Source: Pollenia angustigena
Lineage: Eukaryota; Arthropoda; Insecta; Diptera; Polleniidae
Assembly: GCA_930367215.1 (NCBI GenBank)
Contig: OV884058.1
Coordinates: forward strand, 217,414,208-217,478,207
DNA length: 64,000 nt
Reading direction: 5' to 3'
Shown here: one piece after another, positions 1-10,531 of the stretch
How positions within the stretch are numbered: the stretch's first letter is position 1
How the letters are laid out: every line of letters begins with the position of its first letter
Notes under the pieces: model-generated
The model's database searches: none
The model's input: the letters and a program-made list of their open reading frames with translations, nothing else
Told to the model about the DNA's origin: nothing
Translations under genes and position numbers: made by a program

Positions 1-320
1 CGTTGTTTCAACTTGACATAACTTTCATTTAACGTGATTCCGATTGTTATTTTAATATACATAAATGCCACGTTACTGCAATGTTAAATTTACCTGAACT
101 ATAGTTTTTTTAAAGAAAAAATGGTGTTCGCAAGTTATTGTTAAATCAGGTTGAATTAACATGTAAAACGTATGAAGCAAAATCAGCACCGAAAAATTTT
201 AAATCAACCTTGTTTTCGACGTTTTTAACTTGATTTTTTTTCTGTGTGTACGCAACACAAGAATTCTTTCTTTACTTTGTTTTCGAAGAATTATTCTATT
301 TCCCGACAAAATGTTCCTGC

Positions 321-466
321 TATAGCCATAAAACTTCATACATATAAAAGTAGTCCCAGCCTTGCCCAGGGGTTCGTTAGTGTGAGTTTTTTCTATAGCC
401 ACAAAAAGTCCATACAAAATACTAGTGGTCCCAGACTGGCCCAGGTGGTAGTATGTGCCACACAAA
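321..466. repeat. Tandem duplication, unit about 73 bp
   Basis: Two diverged copies begin TATAGCCA at 321 and 394 and share a block ending in a GGTCCCAGNCTNGCCCAGG-like stretch. No coding sense is visible; the small open frames across it are AT-rich and unremarkable. The flanks (1-320 and 467-650) show nothing I recognise. Confidence 0.6.
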
Positions 467-654
467 TAAGGTGTCTACTTAAGAGTTTAAAAGGTAACCT
501 ATGTTTTGCTTAGTACTTTTTTAGAATTTTAAGAATTTTGATTTACCTTGCCATTGTTGCAGGCTGTTATGTATAAAGTTTTTGTAGGTATTTGAAGTTC
601 GAGTATTATGAATAATTTGCAATTTAATTTAAGCATAAATATATTGTTAAAGTA

Positions 655-745
655 AAGCTAAAACCGAGGTTTTTTGCCGGTTTTCGGTTTCGGTTTTTAG
701 GCATTAAAAACCGCGGTTTCGATTGCGGTTTAAACCGAACAGCAA
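655..745. repeat. AACCG-rich low-complexity patch
   Basis: Short repeats of AACCG/CGGTT in both orientations (GGTTTTCGG, AAACCGAGG, AAACCGCGG). This could be a decayed MITE end, but no partner repeat was found. 746-1097 holds nothing recognisable. Confidence 0.4.
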
Positions 746-1377
746 TGCCTAGTTTGATTGATCATATCAATAGTGTGTTATTAAAAGAAATATTGTCGAG
801 ACAAAGAACGGACAATCTTTTTAAATTAAAAAAATGTTTACATAAAAAAGCGTTACTATCGAAGAATTTGTGACAATTTTGAATCTTTGGCTGTGTAAAA
901 TTGAACTTGGTGTCTGGCAACACCGCAAAACACACATATTCCACATATAGGAACGAAATAGTAACGAATCATTTTTAAACTTATCCAAGTCTCAAACCCT
1001 TAAAAGCCGTTACAAATGCTTTATATCGAAAAGCACAAAAGCACGGATTGTTTTTTTTTACAAATTTTACTACAATTTCAATCACCTGTATTGTAGACAG
1101 TGTTGCCAGTTTGTGGGTAATTACCCGAATTTGGTATAATTTTTACGGTTGTGGGTAGAGTGTGGGTAATTTCTCTTAGGTGTTATTTAGGTGTAATTTG
1201 AAATTTTTACTTCAGATATCCAAACAAAATCAAGATTCGATTTCAGTGATGACATTTATTTCTTTTTAAATATTGTTGCTAAGAAATGCACAGCCTTCTT
1301 AACCAAAGTCTCGCTTTCTTTTTAAGAAACGACTTCAATCATTAAACATACATATATTTTCAAATGTTTGGTACTGA

Positions 1378-1605
1378 ATGTCGCAAGATGGACCCTTAGA
1401 TTTGGATAAAGATGCCTATCATAGGGATTTAGAACCTGTAGTTTATTGGAAAAAGTTATTCAAACTAAAAACTTGCCTGGGGGAAGACATGTTTGCAATA
1501 TTGCAACACATAATTAATTTTATTTCTATGTTGTTACTTTTTAATGCTTTTGTTTTAAGAATATTTAACGCCCTTTACAGTTGTAAAACTGAATTACGAA
1601 AGTGA
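1378..1605 (+). pseudogene. hAT transposase C-terminal dimerisation domain, remnant
   Basis: A 75-codon open frame whose second half (LLFNAFVLRIFNALYS, then CKTELRK) follows the hAT C-terminal pattern LPxSNAxVERxFSxxNxxKTxxRN, with V, R, F, N and KTxLR in register. The upstream YWKKLFKLK and GEDMF fit the segment that precedes this motif in ZMYM6/KIAA1586-like hAT transposases. The usual S and VE of SNAxVER are degraded (FNAFVLR), so the domain is dead. The first ATG is probably not the true start; this is the 3' tail of a longer gene. The domain normally mediates transposase multimerisation in the nucleus. The assignment is by motif reading only. Confidence 0.6.
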
Positions 1606-2332
1606 CAGTTGTATAAAACTCTGCAGGCATTTTGTTTACTAAATAAGGTATAAAGGGCATTTTTTAAGACCATGAAACTTAAAATGGTAGACAACACAAA
1701 AAAAAAATTAATTTTAATCGCAGATTGATACACGGCATTACCATTTGAAACTGATTTAAAACAAAAAGACACCGCGCCTGTCCTTGACGAAACGCATTGC
1801 AGACGTCCAATTTTGTTTCTCTTTTTCGAATAAAATGAACAATGTTGACCTCGAAAACAACAATTGTTGCTGGTTTATCAGCATTTACCACTGACTTCAC
1901 AGCCCTATGGAAATCAATCAATAAGTGTCACATCGCACGGCCTTGAAGTCTAATTGACAGGTTATTTTCTCTTAATCAACACATCGCCTTCATTTGTAAA
2001 AAAAAGTTGCGTCATTTAAATCATGAAGTCACCTTTAAGTTGCGAAAATCGATGGCTGATTACAAGTATATTTGGATAATTTGGTGGCGTTGTTCAAGCA
2101 TGAATCTATTCATGATGATGTGCCTGATCAAAAAGTTAAAACAGTATGACAGTTCATTTGACAGCTTACCTTTCGAAAGCTCTATGGGGCTGAAAAGCAT
2201 CCATTGTAAAGCAATGATAAGGAACATTTTAAACCTTCCCAAGATATATCAACCAAATGTGGAAGTTAAACTCATTATTTTAGCAGTTTTATGTTATGTT
2301 TTATTAATTTTTTTTTAATTTAAATAAAATTA

Positions 2333-3156
2333 CAGTATTTATCGGATATAAGAACATCTCATATAAGAACAAAACGCTTATAAGAAACATTTTCAAAAAC
2401 ACCATGTCTTTTTTGTGATGTTTCTAACAAAAAAGGTTTCATATAAGAAAAACGCTTATAAGAAAAAAACTGATAAAAGAACATTTTTCTTAAACACCAA
2501 AATCACAAAATGTATAAAAAAAGAATTTATATAAGAAACTTCCAATGGCAACGCAGAATTTATGTAGTTTGCATGGACAACTCTGTTTTCTGACAGTTGT
2601 ACAACAAGAACAAAGTTTTTTTTTTACTTTTAGTTTTAGATGAGCGAACTGGTACTCATGAGAAGCTTTGTTTTTTTTTTTGCCAATAAAAACAAAAGTT
2701 AAAATTTTAAAAGAAATACAAAACGGTATAAAAAGAAGCGAAATTGCAAAAAATATAATATTGGACTTTCAAAGTTATCTAAAATAGTGAAAAACTCAAA
2801 AGACATAGAAAATAATTATTTAAAAGTTAGAAACGTTAACATGGGGTCGTCACCTGACAATTTTTTGTCATACCAAACGTCAAAGTCCATATAAAAAAAC
2901 TTTAAAATGTTTGTCAGCGTTTTTTTTTTTATATGAAGTTTGACGTTTATTATAACCAAAAATTGTCAGGTGAAGACCCTATGTAACAAAAAAAAAAAAA
3001 AAAAATGACAGAAAACCAAAATATGAAAGTCTTATGGCCATAGCTACTTATATAAGAAATAAGTTTCTTATATAAAATAGTTGTATATAAGAAAGAAACG
3101 CTTATAAGAAACTTTTTTCCTGGATTTTTTACGTTTCTTATATCCGATAAATACTG
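2333..3156. mobile_element. pogo-like (Tc1/mariner) MITE with CAGTA termini
   Basis: Termini are CAGTATTTATCGGATATAAG at the left and its reverse complement at the right (one mismatch just beyond), each flanked by TA. CAGTA ends plus a TA duplication are typical of pogo/Tigger elements. No transposase is present. The interior repeats CGCTTATAAGAAA and ATATAAGAA many times in both arms, probably subterminal binding sites. It is nested in the hAT relic 1098-3330 and itself hosts the MITE 2840-2983. Confidence 0.75.
2840..2983. mobile_element. Palindromic TAA-flanked MITE, copy A
   Basis: This is a 144-bp foldback with arms starting CATGGGGTCGTCACCTGAC (left) and CATAGGGTCTTCACCTGAC (reverse complement of the right), flanked by TAA on both sides. 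A TWA-type 3-bp duplication suggests PIF/Harbinger. Its sister is at 31173-31314. It is inserted in the pogo-like MITE, making the third nesting level. Confidence 0.75.
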
Positions 3157-3345
3157 TAACAGCTTGACTAAAATTGATCTTGTTTTAATGAGTTTGTTGT
3201 GTTTTTGCTTCTTTGTAAATGTATTTTTATTAAATAAAACTTAAATTTTATATCAGGTGTAATTTCATTTAAATCGGGTAATTTTGCTTCATCTCAAGTG
3301 TAGTTTTGAATCTTGCTGGTGGTAACACAGATTGTCGAAGACTAA

Positions 3346-3465
3346 CTGCCTGTTTTTAGAACGCGAGCGTAAAAGTGTCTCGTTCAACTTACATTTAAAA
3401 CAAAAACAGAATTTCAAAATTTGTTTTTGTTTTAACTTTTGTGCTCGCGTTCTACAAACAGGCAG
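3346..3465. mobile_element. Palindromic TAA-flanked MITE (CTGCCTGTTT)
   Basis: A 120-bp foldback; arms begin CTGCCTGTTT and contain TAGAACGCGAGC on each side. TAA flanks both ends (3343-3345, 3466-3468). The reading frame across it is a by-product of the palindrome. It lies 16 bp beyond the hAT right end. Confidence 0.75.
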
Positions 3466-3927
3466 TAACATATCGTCGTGCCGAAGTTATCTTGCCGTAT
3501 ATCACAAAAATTTTTTTTTGGGAAATGGAATCTTTAGGTTCAAATTTTTATACACAAAAATGTACGTGAAAAAAGTCGTCCAATATTTTTGTCAGATATT
3601 GTGTTTGAAGTTCTTTATCGATTTATGTAAATATATCCACAGTCAAGGAACAAAATTTTTAAGTTATAGCCATTATCACGTCCGAAAAAATTTTTCAATT
3701 TTGTCGTATACGCCACTTTTTGCGATATATTTTTTAGTTTGTGGGATATAAGTCAAAATAAGGTATTAAAAACCTAGAGTCACGTGTTTTACCAATATTG
3801 AAAATGAAGTTATAATAATTTTCGAAACGAAAATTTATGCAATTGACAAATATATTTACGTATAGTTATAGTTTTTATCTTATCGAATTTCCTTATGTAT
3901 GAATAATTATAGGTTTAATATTACTTA

Positions 3928-4598
3928 AGGGTGGTCTAACCATAATGCACGATGTTAACTGTGAGTCACACCGTCACGTAAAATTTTTGTCCAATTTAAT
4001 TTGACATTTCATTGTATCAGTGCCAAATTCAACCATGGAGAGGTGCAGCATTGAGCAGCGCGTTAAGATTGCTGAACCTTTTACGAAAATGGGCGTTTAA
4101 ATCAAAAAAACATTTTGTGCACATCTTGATTTTTTTTGGTCAGCATACTCGATCAAATAATCGGGATAAATAATGACGATAAGAAGTTCCAACAGTATGT
4201 GTAACACGGCCAACAAAACAATGGCTCTTTCGCGCGAGAAATTTAATGTCCATGTTAATTGGCCGTCACGATCATGTGATTTGACACCGTTGGCCTTCTT
4301 TCTGTGGCAATTTTTTAAATAAAAATTGTACGTCAATAAGCCAATTCAAGCTAAAGGATTAGATAATTTGACACATTAAGGATATGAACCTCAATAATGT
4401 CTCAGAGCCATTGAAAAATATGGACCATAGGACAGAGGTATGCTACCGAAGCCACGAAGAGCATTCGGCCGATATTTTGTCTCACACATATATAGTTGTC
4501 ATAGATCCTTCTATAATAATAAAAAATATTCAGATAATTCTCTAAAAACTTTTTGTTTTATTCACAATAAGCATTGTGCATTATGGTTGGACCACCCT
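3928..4598 (+). mobile_element. mariner-like element, internally deleted
   Basis: Inverted ends read AGGGTGGTCTAACCATAATG (left) and, reversed, AGGGTGGTCCAACCATAATG (right). Between them are remnants of a mariner transposase in the same direction. The second family member at 60515-60829 shares the subterminal GATGTTAA and GTGAGTCACACC. At about 670 bp it is roughly half a full mariner. Confidence 0.75.
4035..4510 (+). pseudogene. mariner transposase relic
   Basis: The ATG at 4035 opens MERCSIEQRVKIAEPFTKMG, which resembles the mariner N-terminal helix-turn-helix (SxEQRVxIVKxYxxxG), then a stop. After a deleted middle, 4245-4330 reads NVHVNWPSRSCDLTPLAFFL, the catalytic-core motif of mariner (NWPPRSCDLTPLDxFLW), where the third acidic residue of LTPLD is replaced by A. 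A tail resembling the family's CxxxRGxH end follows near 4435-4470 (RGMLPKPRRA). Several stops and frameshifts make it inactive. The enzyme would cut and paste DNA at TA sites. Confidence 0.7.
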
Positions 4599-4943
4599 GA
4601 ATATTTAGCCTTTAATTGCTTAAAAATAAAGTAAATTTAGGCAATATAGCAATAACTCCATCAATATACAACAAGATAACGCAAGATTTTTTTAATTGAT
4701 AGTTTTCATACGTTTTTTGTCGTATATCCACAATTATGCTACATACGGTATTATAACGTATTAAATTTTTCGCAAAAGTGGATATACAACAAAATGACTT
4801 CGTAATATCTCATTAACCATAAGAGATTGAGGTGTGAGGATTGCGCAGATCGATATATCTGTTAAATTTACCACAGGAAACGGTCTTATCTCATTTTTTT
4901 CGATTTTGGGATATACGACAAGATAACTCCGGAACGGCGATAT

Positions 4944-5918
4944 AACAGTAAAAAAAAAACGATACATCAATGTAGGGTTTGCAAAAACTAGATTTAGTTT
5001 CCGAAATCATCGTAAATTCAGCCTTTTCTTTTGGTCGAAATAGCAAATTGTCCCAGTTTTGATTTCGCTATTTTATCATTGTTTAAAAAACTGCAGTCAA
5101 AACCAAAAACTGTGGAACAAAAAACAAAAATTTGTGTACAACTTTTCGCTCTTTGAGTTGGTTTGACAGTAGCGGTTTACATTAAATGAATCAGAAGTAA
5201 AAGCAACCGTTTTTTTTTTTTTTTTTTTTTGGCAAATGTCACATGAAAATTTGTTTTATTTGATATAAATAAGACAGTTAAAATCTTAAATCAGTCAAAA
5301 TGAGAACCAATAAATGAAAAATAGTGACCTTTTTTAATAAGTACTGAACTTTAAGAGTTAACCAGAAAAATCAATTCTCCAACACCGGAAACATTCATTC
5401 ACTTTTTGTTTTAAAGCATTATTTTTTAACACATTTATCTCTTTTAAAAACCATTTTAAACCAGGGTCTGCACGTTGCAATATTTATTGCGGCAAACGTC
5501 AAATTTGATTGCTCCATTAAATTTGCGACGTTTTTTTCGTTTACTATTATATTTAGAAATAAAAGTACTTTATGACTAGGGATGCGATTTCCATGCAAAT
5601 ACGTGTTTTCTGTCGATAGTCTAAGAACGATGTCGACCAATTATCTTTCCGAATCATTTTAAATAAAACAAGTTTATGCATAGTTTAAACAGTGATTTTG
5701 CAGACATCAACATGGAAAATAGCATGTCAACATTAACTTTAACTTGCAACACATGCGACACATGCAGCATATGTTATAAATGATGCATTGTAATCATTTC
5801 ATATAACTACAAATAAAATAAGAAAACTTAATAGTGATTGTTATTAACTTCAAGGATTTTTTTTTTGAAGATTTAAGAAAAAAAAAAATATTAAAAAAAA
5901 CCTTCTTAAGTAGATTAA
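4944..5918. other. No recognised feature
   Basis: AT-rich unique-looking sequence with a run of about 21 T at 5210-5230. The small open frames (e.g. minus strand 5419-5640) show no motif. No convincing inverted repeat was seen. Confidence 0.5.
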
Positions 5919-6050
5919 CTGCCTATTTCCGATGTACGGAAAAATTCTTTGTATCGTACAATTAATAACATTTAAAACAACATTTTTAGCATTTGTTTTT
6001 GAAATGTAATTATTCGAAAGAAAGAATTCTTTCGCACATCGGAAATAGGC
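5919..6050. mobile_element. Palindromic MITE flanked by TTAA
   Basis: Arms GCCTATTTCCGATGTACGG (left) and GCCTATTTCCGATGTGCG (right, reversed) fold back around an AT-rich loop. TTAA lies on both sides (5915-5918, 6051-6054), though the left arm carries two extra bases (CT). It could be a TAA- or TTAA-duplicating family. Confidence 0.65.
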
Positions 6051-6228
6051 TTAAAGTAAATCTTTCATTAAAATGATTTTTTAGAAAAAATTCTTAAATT
6101 TTTTTTTTTTTTTGTAAAAAATAATAATAATGACAGTAGAAAAACGGAGCATTTATAATTAATCTCAGTGCTACCAACTGCCAATCGCAAATCGTTGGTT
6201 GGTATATGGATTATAAGTTAAAGTTTTA

Positions 6229-6334
6229 CCCCCTATTCATAAAAAATATTTCAGGTATATAAAACGAATGTTCTATGAAATTTTGTTTAATGACCCTTTT
6301 ATTAATAAATAAATATTTGTTATGAATATGGGGG
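6229..6334. mobile_element. Short palindromic TTA-flanked MITE
   Basis: A 106-bp foldback with CCCCCTATTCATAA at the left and CCCCCATATTCATAA (reversed) at the right, each bounded by TTA. A related foldback without the C-run lies at 10878-10986. Confidence 0.6.
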
Positions 6335-6375
6335 TTAAAATATAAATGAAGGTACATAGATACCCCTATATGTTT

Positions 6376-7765
6376 TACTAGCATATACCCGCTACTTAGT
6401 TAGCGTCTCCTTTTTCTTCGAGGACATATTTGTATGCCAAAGTTTATTTTTCTAGGTTTAAACTTGTTTAAATTCTAGCATTTAACCCGCTACTTTAGTA
6501 GAACCAAAAAGCTCAAGAAAAATATCAAATTTCCAGTATTTCCTTTTTTGGGTACTATATTTTTCCCTAATTAAAGTATCAACAATTTCAGTTTTGTAGT
6601 GGCAGTTCATAATTTAGTACGAATATGTCAATGAATGGAGGAAAATGTTTTTGTAGAAAAAAGTACCAAAAATAGTTACGATTTTACCCCTTAAATGTTC
6701 GAATTTCAAAAAAGTACCAAATTTGTATACGTATTTTTTTTGATAAATTTTGAATGTGTATTGACTTTGTTTCTATGTTTATTGGTTCAAAAGATAGATG
6801 AGGTGGCAAAAAAGTTTTAAACGGAAATGCAAAAAGTACCAGTCAAAGAATAAAAAAGTACCAAAAAGTTCACTCTTATATATATGCTCAATGAGCAATG
6901 AGCATTGGTCATTCACCCAGGACATTGCATCTTGAATTTATGTTTCTAGGTCCAATACTAACGAAAATTCAAAAAGTACCAGATAAAGAACAAAAAAGTA
7001 CCAAAAAGTTCCCTTATAGATTCGTATCCACTCAGGACATTGCATGGTGAATATTATTTTAAGGTTTAAAATTAACGATAACTTAAAAAGTACCAGTTGT
7101 AGAACCAAAAAGCTGAAGAAAGATATTAAATTGCCCGTTATATTTTGGTACTATTTTTTCCCCCCATTAAAATATCGAAAATTGCAGTATTGTAGTGGGG
7201 TCCCATAATTTAGTACGAATATGTCATTGAATGGAGAAAAATGTTTTGTAAAAAAAGTACCAAAAATAGTTTGGATATTCACCCCTTAAACGTTCGAGTT
7301 TCGAAAAAGTATCAAATTCATATTCGTATTTTTTTGATAAGTTTCGAATGTGGTATAAACTTTGTTTCTATGTTTATTGGCTTAAAAGATAGATGGGGTG
7401 TCAATAATGTACCAAAATGCAGGTTTTACCCGTTTACTCCCTAATAGGGCCGAATTAAAAATAAGTACCAGACACCTGCCCGCTTATTTTTCTGAAGAAC
7501 AACGATAAGTATTACATTTATTTTGCATCTCTTTTTGTTTTGGAGATACATATAAGGTTACCGATTTTCCCGTTTTTACCTTTTTTTACCCCCTAAACAT
7601 TCGAATTTCGAAAAATCCAGTCTTAGTGGATCGATTTGGGAAGTGACCAATCGCTAGTCCAAATTTCAAGTTTCTAGGGTCAGCGGTTTGGGCTGGGCGA
7701 TGATGAATGAGTCAGTCAGTCACTCACGCAACTCTTTATATATTTAGATATAGATAGATAGATTG
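6376..7765 (+). repeat. Interspersed repeat (TACTAGC...TAGATTGG) with internal 0.6-kb duplication
   Basis: It starts TACTAGCATATACCCGCTAC and ends in ATATAGATAGATAGATTGG, the same start/end design as the repeat at 59811-60085. An internal unit is duplicated with an offset of about 595-601 bp (compare 6501 and 7102, GAACCAAAAAGCT). Smaller AAAAAGTACCA modules recur at least ten times. The tail GATGAATGAGTCAGTCAGTC resembles a common non-coding interspersed repeat of insects, perhaps a Helitron or LINE derivative. No protein motif was found. Confidence 0.6.
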
Positions 7766-7954
7766 GAATAAATTAAAGCCCGTTTTTTTTGTTTTGGACC
7801 TTATTTTAAATCATTGTGTTATACCTACATACGTATTCTAAAATTAAATGTAAAAGGTTTTTTCTATGTATTTGAACAATTGTTGATCAATTATTTAATT
7901 TATAATCTTTATTTAAGAAAAAAGGAATAATAAATATTTTCATAGAAGGCAGGC

Positions 7955-7972
7955 AGGCAGGTTCAAACAGTA
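7955..7972. repeat. GGCA microsatellite
   Basis: AAGGCAGGCAGGCAGG, a short four-unit simple repeat. Confidence 0.8.
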
Positions 7973-8008
7973 TTAAAACCATGCTGCAGGTTAAACATTT
8001 ACAAACAC

Positions 8009-8257
8009 ATCGCTCATTTTCTGCAAGGCCGGCATAACTCAAAAATTAAAATTTGGAGTTAGAGATGCAGAATTGTTCGCTTTGTTTGTCTTTATATTGT
8101 GTATTAAATTCATCTTTATATCTTTTAAACTTTCCCAGTTTGAAGAGAATGAGTCTTCTTTTTTTCTAAGTTGTTAAAGCAAATCAAAAACTTTAAATGC
8201 GTTTATCTCGAAATTGATTTTTTTGAGTTATGCCGGTCTTGCAGCAAATAAGCGACA
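8009..8257. mobile_element. Inverted-repeat MITE (GGCATAACTCAAAAA)
   Basis: About 35-bp arms: CTGCAAGGCCGGCATAACTC at the left and CTGCAAGACCGGCATAACTC (reversed) at the right, preceded by TCGCTCATTTT / TCGCTTATTTG. No clear target duplication. The interior is AT-rich and non-coding. Confidence 0.65.
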
Positions 8258-9837
8258 TGTAATTGAAATAACAGCCTACAACAGCTTAACTAAATTGCAA
8301 AGACCTTGTTTGAGTTAACATAACATATCAATGCATGAAAATATGGAGAATGACATTTTTACATAAAATGTTGAATTGTGCAGTACTTTAATAAATACTT
8401 CTTAATTAAAATTAACTTTTTTTTATAAAAAAGTATGTAAATACAATGTCCCCTTTTTTAAAACTGACCAACACTGTTGCAATATGCTTGTGCTTTAACT
8501 GAAAAAGCCACCAACTACTAACACGCACACACATGTATCCAAACTCACTCACATAACCCCCCACAGACAACAACAGTAGTTTTATTATGTTCCAATCCAT
8601 ATGTTCCTGCCCCTCAGCAAGTAGTAGTTTTTATTTTGCATGATGAAAGATGACTCCAAAACTACTGATATCCAAGCTCACATTCAATACGCTTTCGCTT
8701 CTGGTAGACGTTAGATGTTTTAAACGGGTAATACGCTAAAAAAAAGTTAAACGAGGAACGTAATAACGTGTTGAAAAGAAAATATACAAAATTATTAATT
8801 TGTCTCTTAAACGTGTTTGTTTGTTGTTGTTTTCAATTAATTACTGTAGATGAGTATTGATGAGAAAGAAGATCAAGTAAATTAATTAAAACAAAACAAA
8901 AAATAACTTTTTTTTTTGACGATTTTTAAAAAACGAATGTAAAAATAACAAGTGGAACACGGGCAAAACGAAGACCTGCTCCAATAATGAGTGTGAACTG
9001 AGAACGGCTTTATGTTAAAGATTGAGTGGTTGTGTGTTGCAGTGATGATTGAATGGATGTGTGTGCGTGTGTGAATGTGTGGACCTAGACATGGTGCTTC
9101 GTTAAGCTCGGCTGAATTTACTTAAAAAAAAATTTACAACAATTTGCCTTTTTTTATTTTTATTACAATTGTTAATAGGTACTTTTTTAATGTTGGTCGA
9201 GTTAAAATTAGTGATTTTGAAAACGAAAATAATTTTTTTTAAATCTCTTACAATTGTTTTTTTTTTTATTTAAACAAAAGAAACATTTGCTGGCCAAAAA
9301 TTGTTTTTTTGCAATTTAAATGGATTGTTGTAATTTGTTTTCGATTTTATTTGTTTTAATTTGCAATTGCTAATTTTTATTTTTTGATCACGATTTAATT
9401 TTTTTGTATTTTAGTTTTTATAACAAAATAATAAAAAATAACAAACTAGAAAAAAAGTGTAACGAAAAAAAAAAAAAAAATTAAGTAATACAATAAAAAG
9501 AGTGAATTTAATTGTAAAAATTTCTAAAAAAAAAGTGAATACCTACTCTTAATAAAAAAAATACTACCTATTAAAAAGTATTTAAAAACTTTCTGGCTTT
9601 GGAATTAATACTTCTTTAAGGATTTCTTTATTTTTTCACAATTTAAAGGTGAGTGAGATAGTTTGATTTGTAATTCATTCATTGTTTTGAACTCTTTTTT
9701 TATTCTACTTTGTAAATAAGGCAAAAAGGACTTATTTGAAAAACTTGTTTGTTCCCATTACAGCGATGCATGTATAAGTATTTTTTTTAATGTACCTTTT
9801 AGTTAATAAACTGAATCCCTTTAGTGTTTACAATTAA
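8258..9837. other. Non-repetitive stretch; possible untranslated exon
   Basis: This is one of the few long stretches without transposon signatures. It carries CA/TG runs (8520-8535, 9055-9085) and many A/T homopolymers. AAAGGTGAGTGAG at 9646-9658 is a strong-looking 5' splice donor. A non-coding first exon ending at 9649 followed by a long intron would explain the absence of genes downstream, but no TATA or initiator could be assigned. This is inference only. Confidence 0.2.
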
Positions 9838-10014
9838 CCCTAGAAGGTAACTCTTCATTTTTGTACATTAAGGTGACTCTTCGTCGAATCGACGATCTTT
9901 AAAAAAATTAATTCTAGCGGAACGATTTTTGAAGTTAAAAATAAACAAAAATCTGTTTTAGTAAAGTGTTTTATTGAAAAATAAAAAAAAAATATATAAT
10001 ATAATATATATATT

Positions 10015-10153
10015 CACACACGGCGAGTTACTTGCGCAAGTCTCTTGTGCAACTCTTGGTTTGTAGACGTCAGCAGTAAGGTCGGGGTTAGAAAAAAAAA
10101 TTTTGTACAGACTTTGTTGTTGTCGGCAAGTAATTTGCCGAGTGTGAAAGGGG
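10015..10153. mobile_element. MITE, CCCCTTTCACACTCGGC family, copy 1
   Basis: The right end reads GGCAAGTAATTTGCCGAGTG then TGAAAGGGG; the left carries CGGCGAGTTACTTGCGCAAG. The shared ACAGACTTTGTTGTTGTCGG block identifies the second copy at 13590-13705. It lies inside the piggyBac relic. Confidence 0.6.
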
Positions 10154-10216
10154 TCTAAGCCTTTAAAGATAATCAGTCAAATAATACAAAAGAAAAAAAA
10201 TATTTAGTTATATGCC

Positions 10217-10531
10217 TTATTTTAACCATGGGACTCGGAGTTCAACTTTATGTTCATAACAGATGATTTTCTTGCTTACATTACATGTACTTTTCGTCGT
10301 TCTGCGTTTGCTATAGGAACAGAGGTGACAAATTGTAAGCTCTTTTAAACCTTTGACAACATTTTCGACGGATTCTTGTCGATTAGGCATTTTATTTTGA
10401 ATTGTTCCCATAATTAAGGTCTGCAAGGCAGGTGTCTCGAATCTGCCTCTTAAATAGGGAGCCACCAGAGGTTTAATAAGATTTTTCAGGTACTGTCGTC
10501 GGTTTTTGGTTTTTCGATCTTTATGTAACAT
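10217..10531 (-). pseudogene. piggyBac transposase C-terminal cysteine-rich region
   Basis: A 104-codon frame ends about 380 bp inside the 3' terminus of the element, where a piggyBac transposase would end. After RFETPALQTLIMGTIQNKMP, residues 68-95 give CHLCSYSKRRTTKSTCN then KKIICYEH, the CxxC...C...KxxCxEH pattern of the piggyBac C-terminal zinc-binding domain. One expected cysteine pair is degraded (CNVSKK for CxxCKK) and the final CxxC is lost. The DDD catalytic core is absent. In intact elements this domain binds the terminal repeats. Confidence 0.7.

Larger units (their letters stand above)
1098..3330 (+). mobile_element. hAT transposon relic with nested MITEs
   Basis: The left end reads CAGTGTTGCCAG and the reverse complement of the right end reads CTGTGTTACCACC, matching at 9 of the first 11 bases. 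The 8 bases outside are ATTGTAGA (1090-1097) and ATTGTCGA (3331-3338), a 7/8 target duplication. An 8-bp duplication with CAGNG termini is the hAT signature. The interior holds a decayed transposase C-terminus (1378-1605) and a later pogo-like insertion (2333-3156). Without the insertion the element is about 1.4 kb, too short for an intact hAT gene, so it is internally deleted. A second element with CAGTGTTGCC ends lies at 32164-44411. Confidence 0.7.
3469..4943. mobile_element. Inverted-repeat element (CGTATATC family), split by mariner
   Basis: Near 3475-3510 the sequence GAAGTTATCTTGCCGTATAT is matched in reverse by ATATACGACAAGATAACTCC near 4910-4932. Further GATATACNACAA and GTCGTATA blocks occur inside (about 3700, 4670, 4720, 4785), so the interior is also repetitive. 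The mariner relic 3928-4598 lies within it. The exact ends and target duplication are ambiguous; no coding sequence was recognised. Confidence 0.5.
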
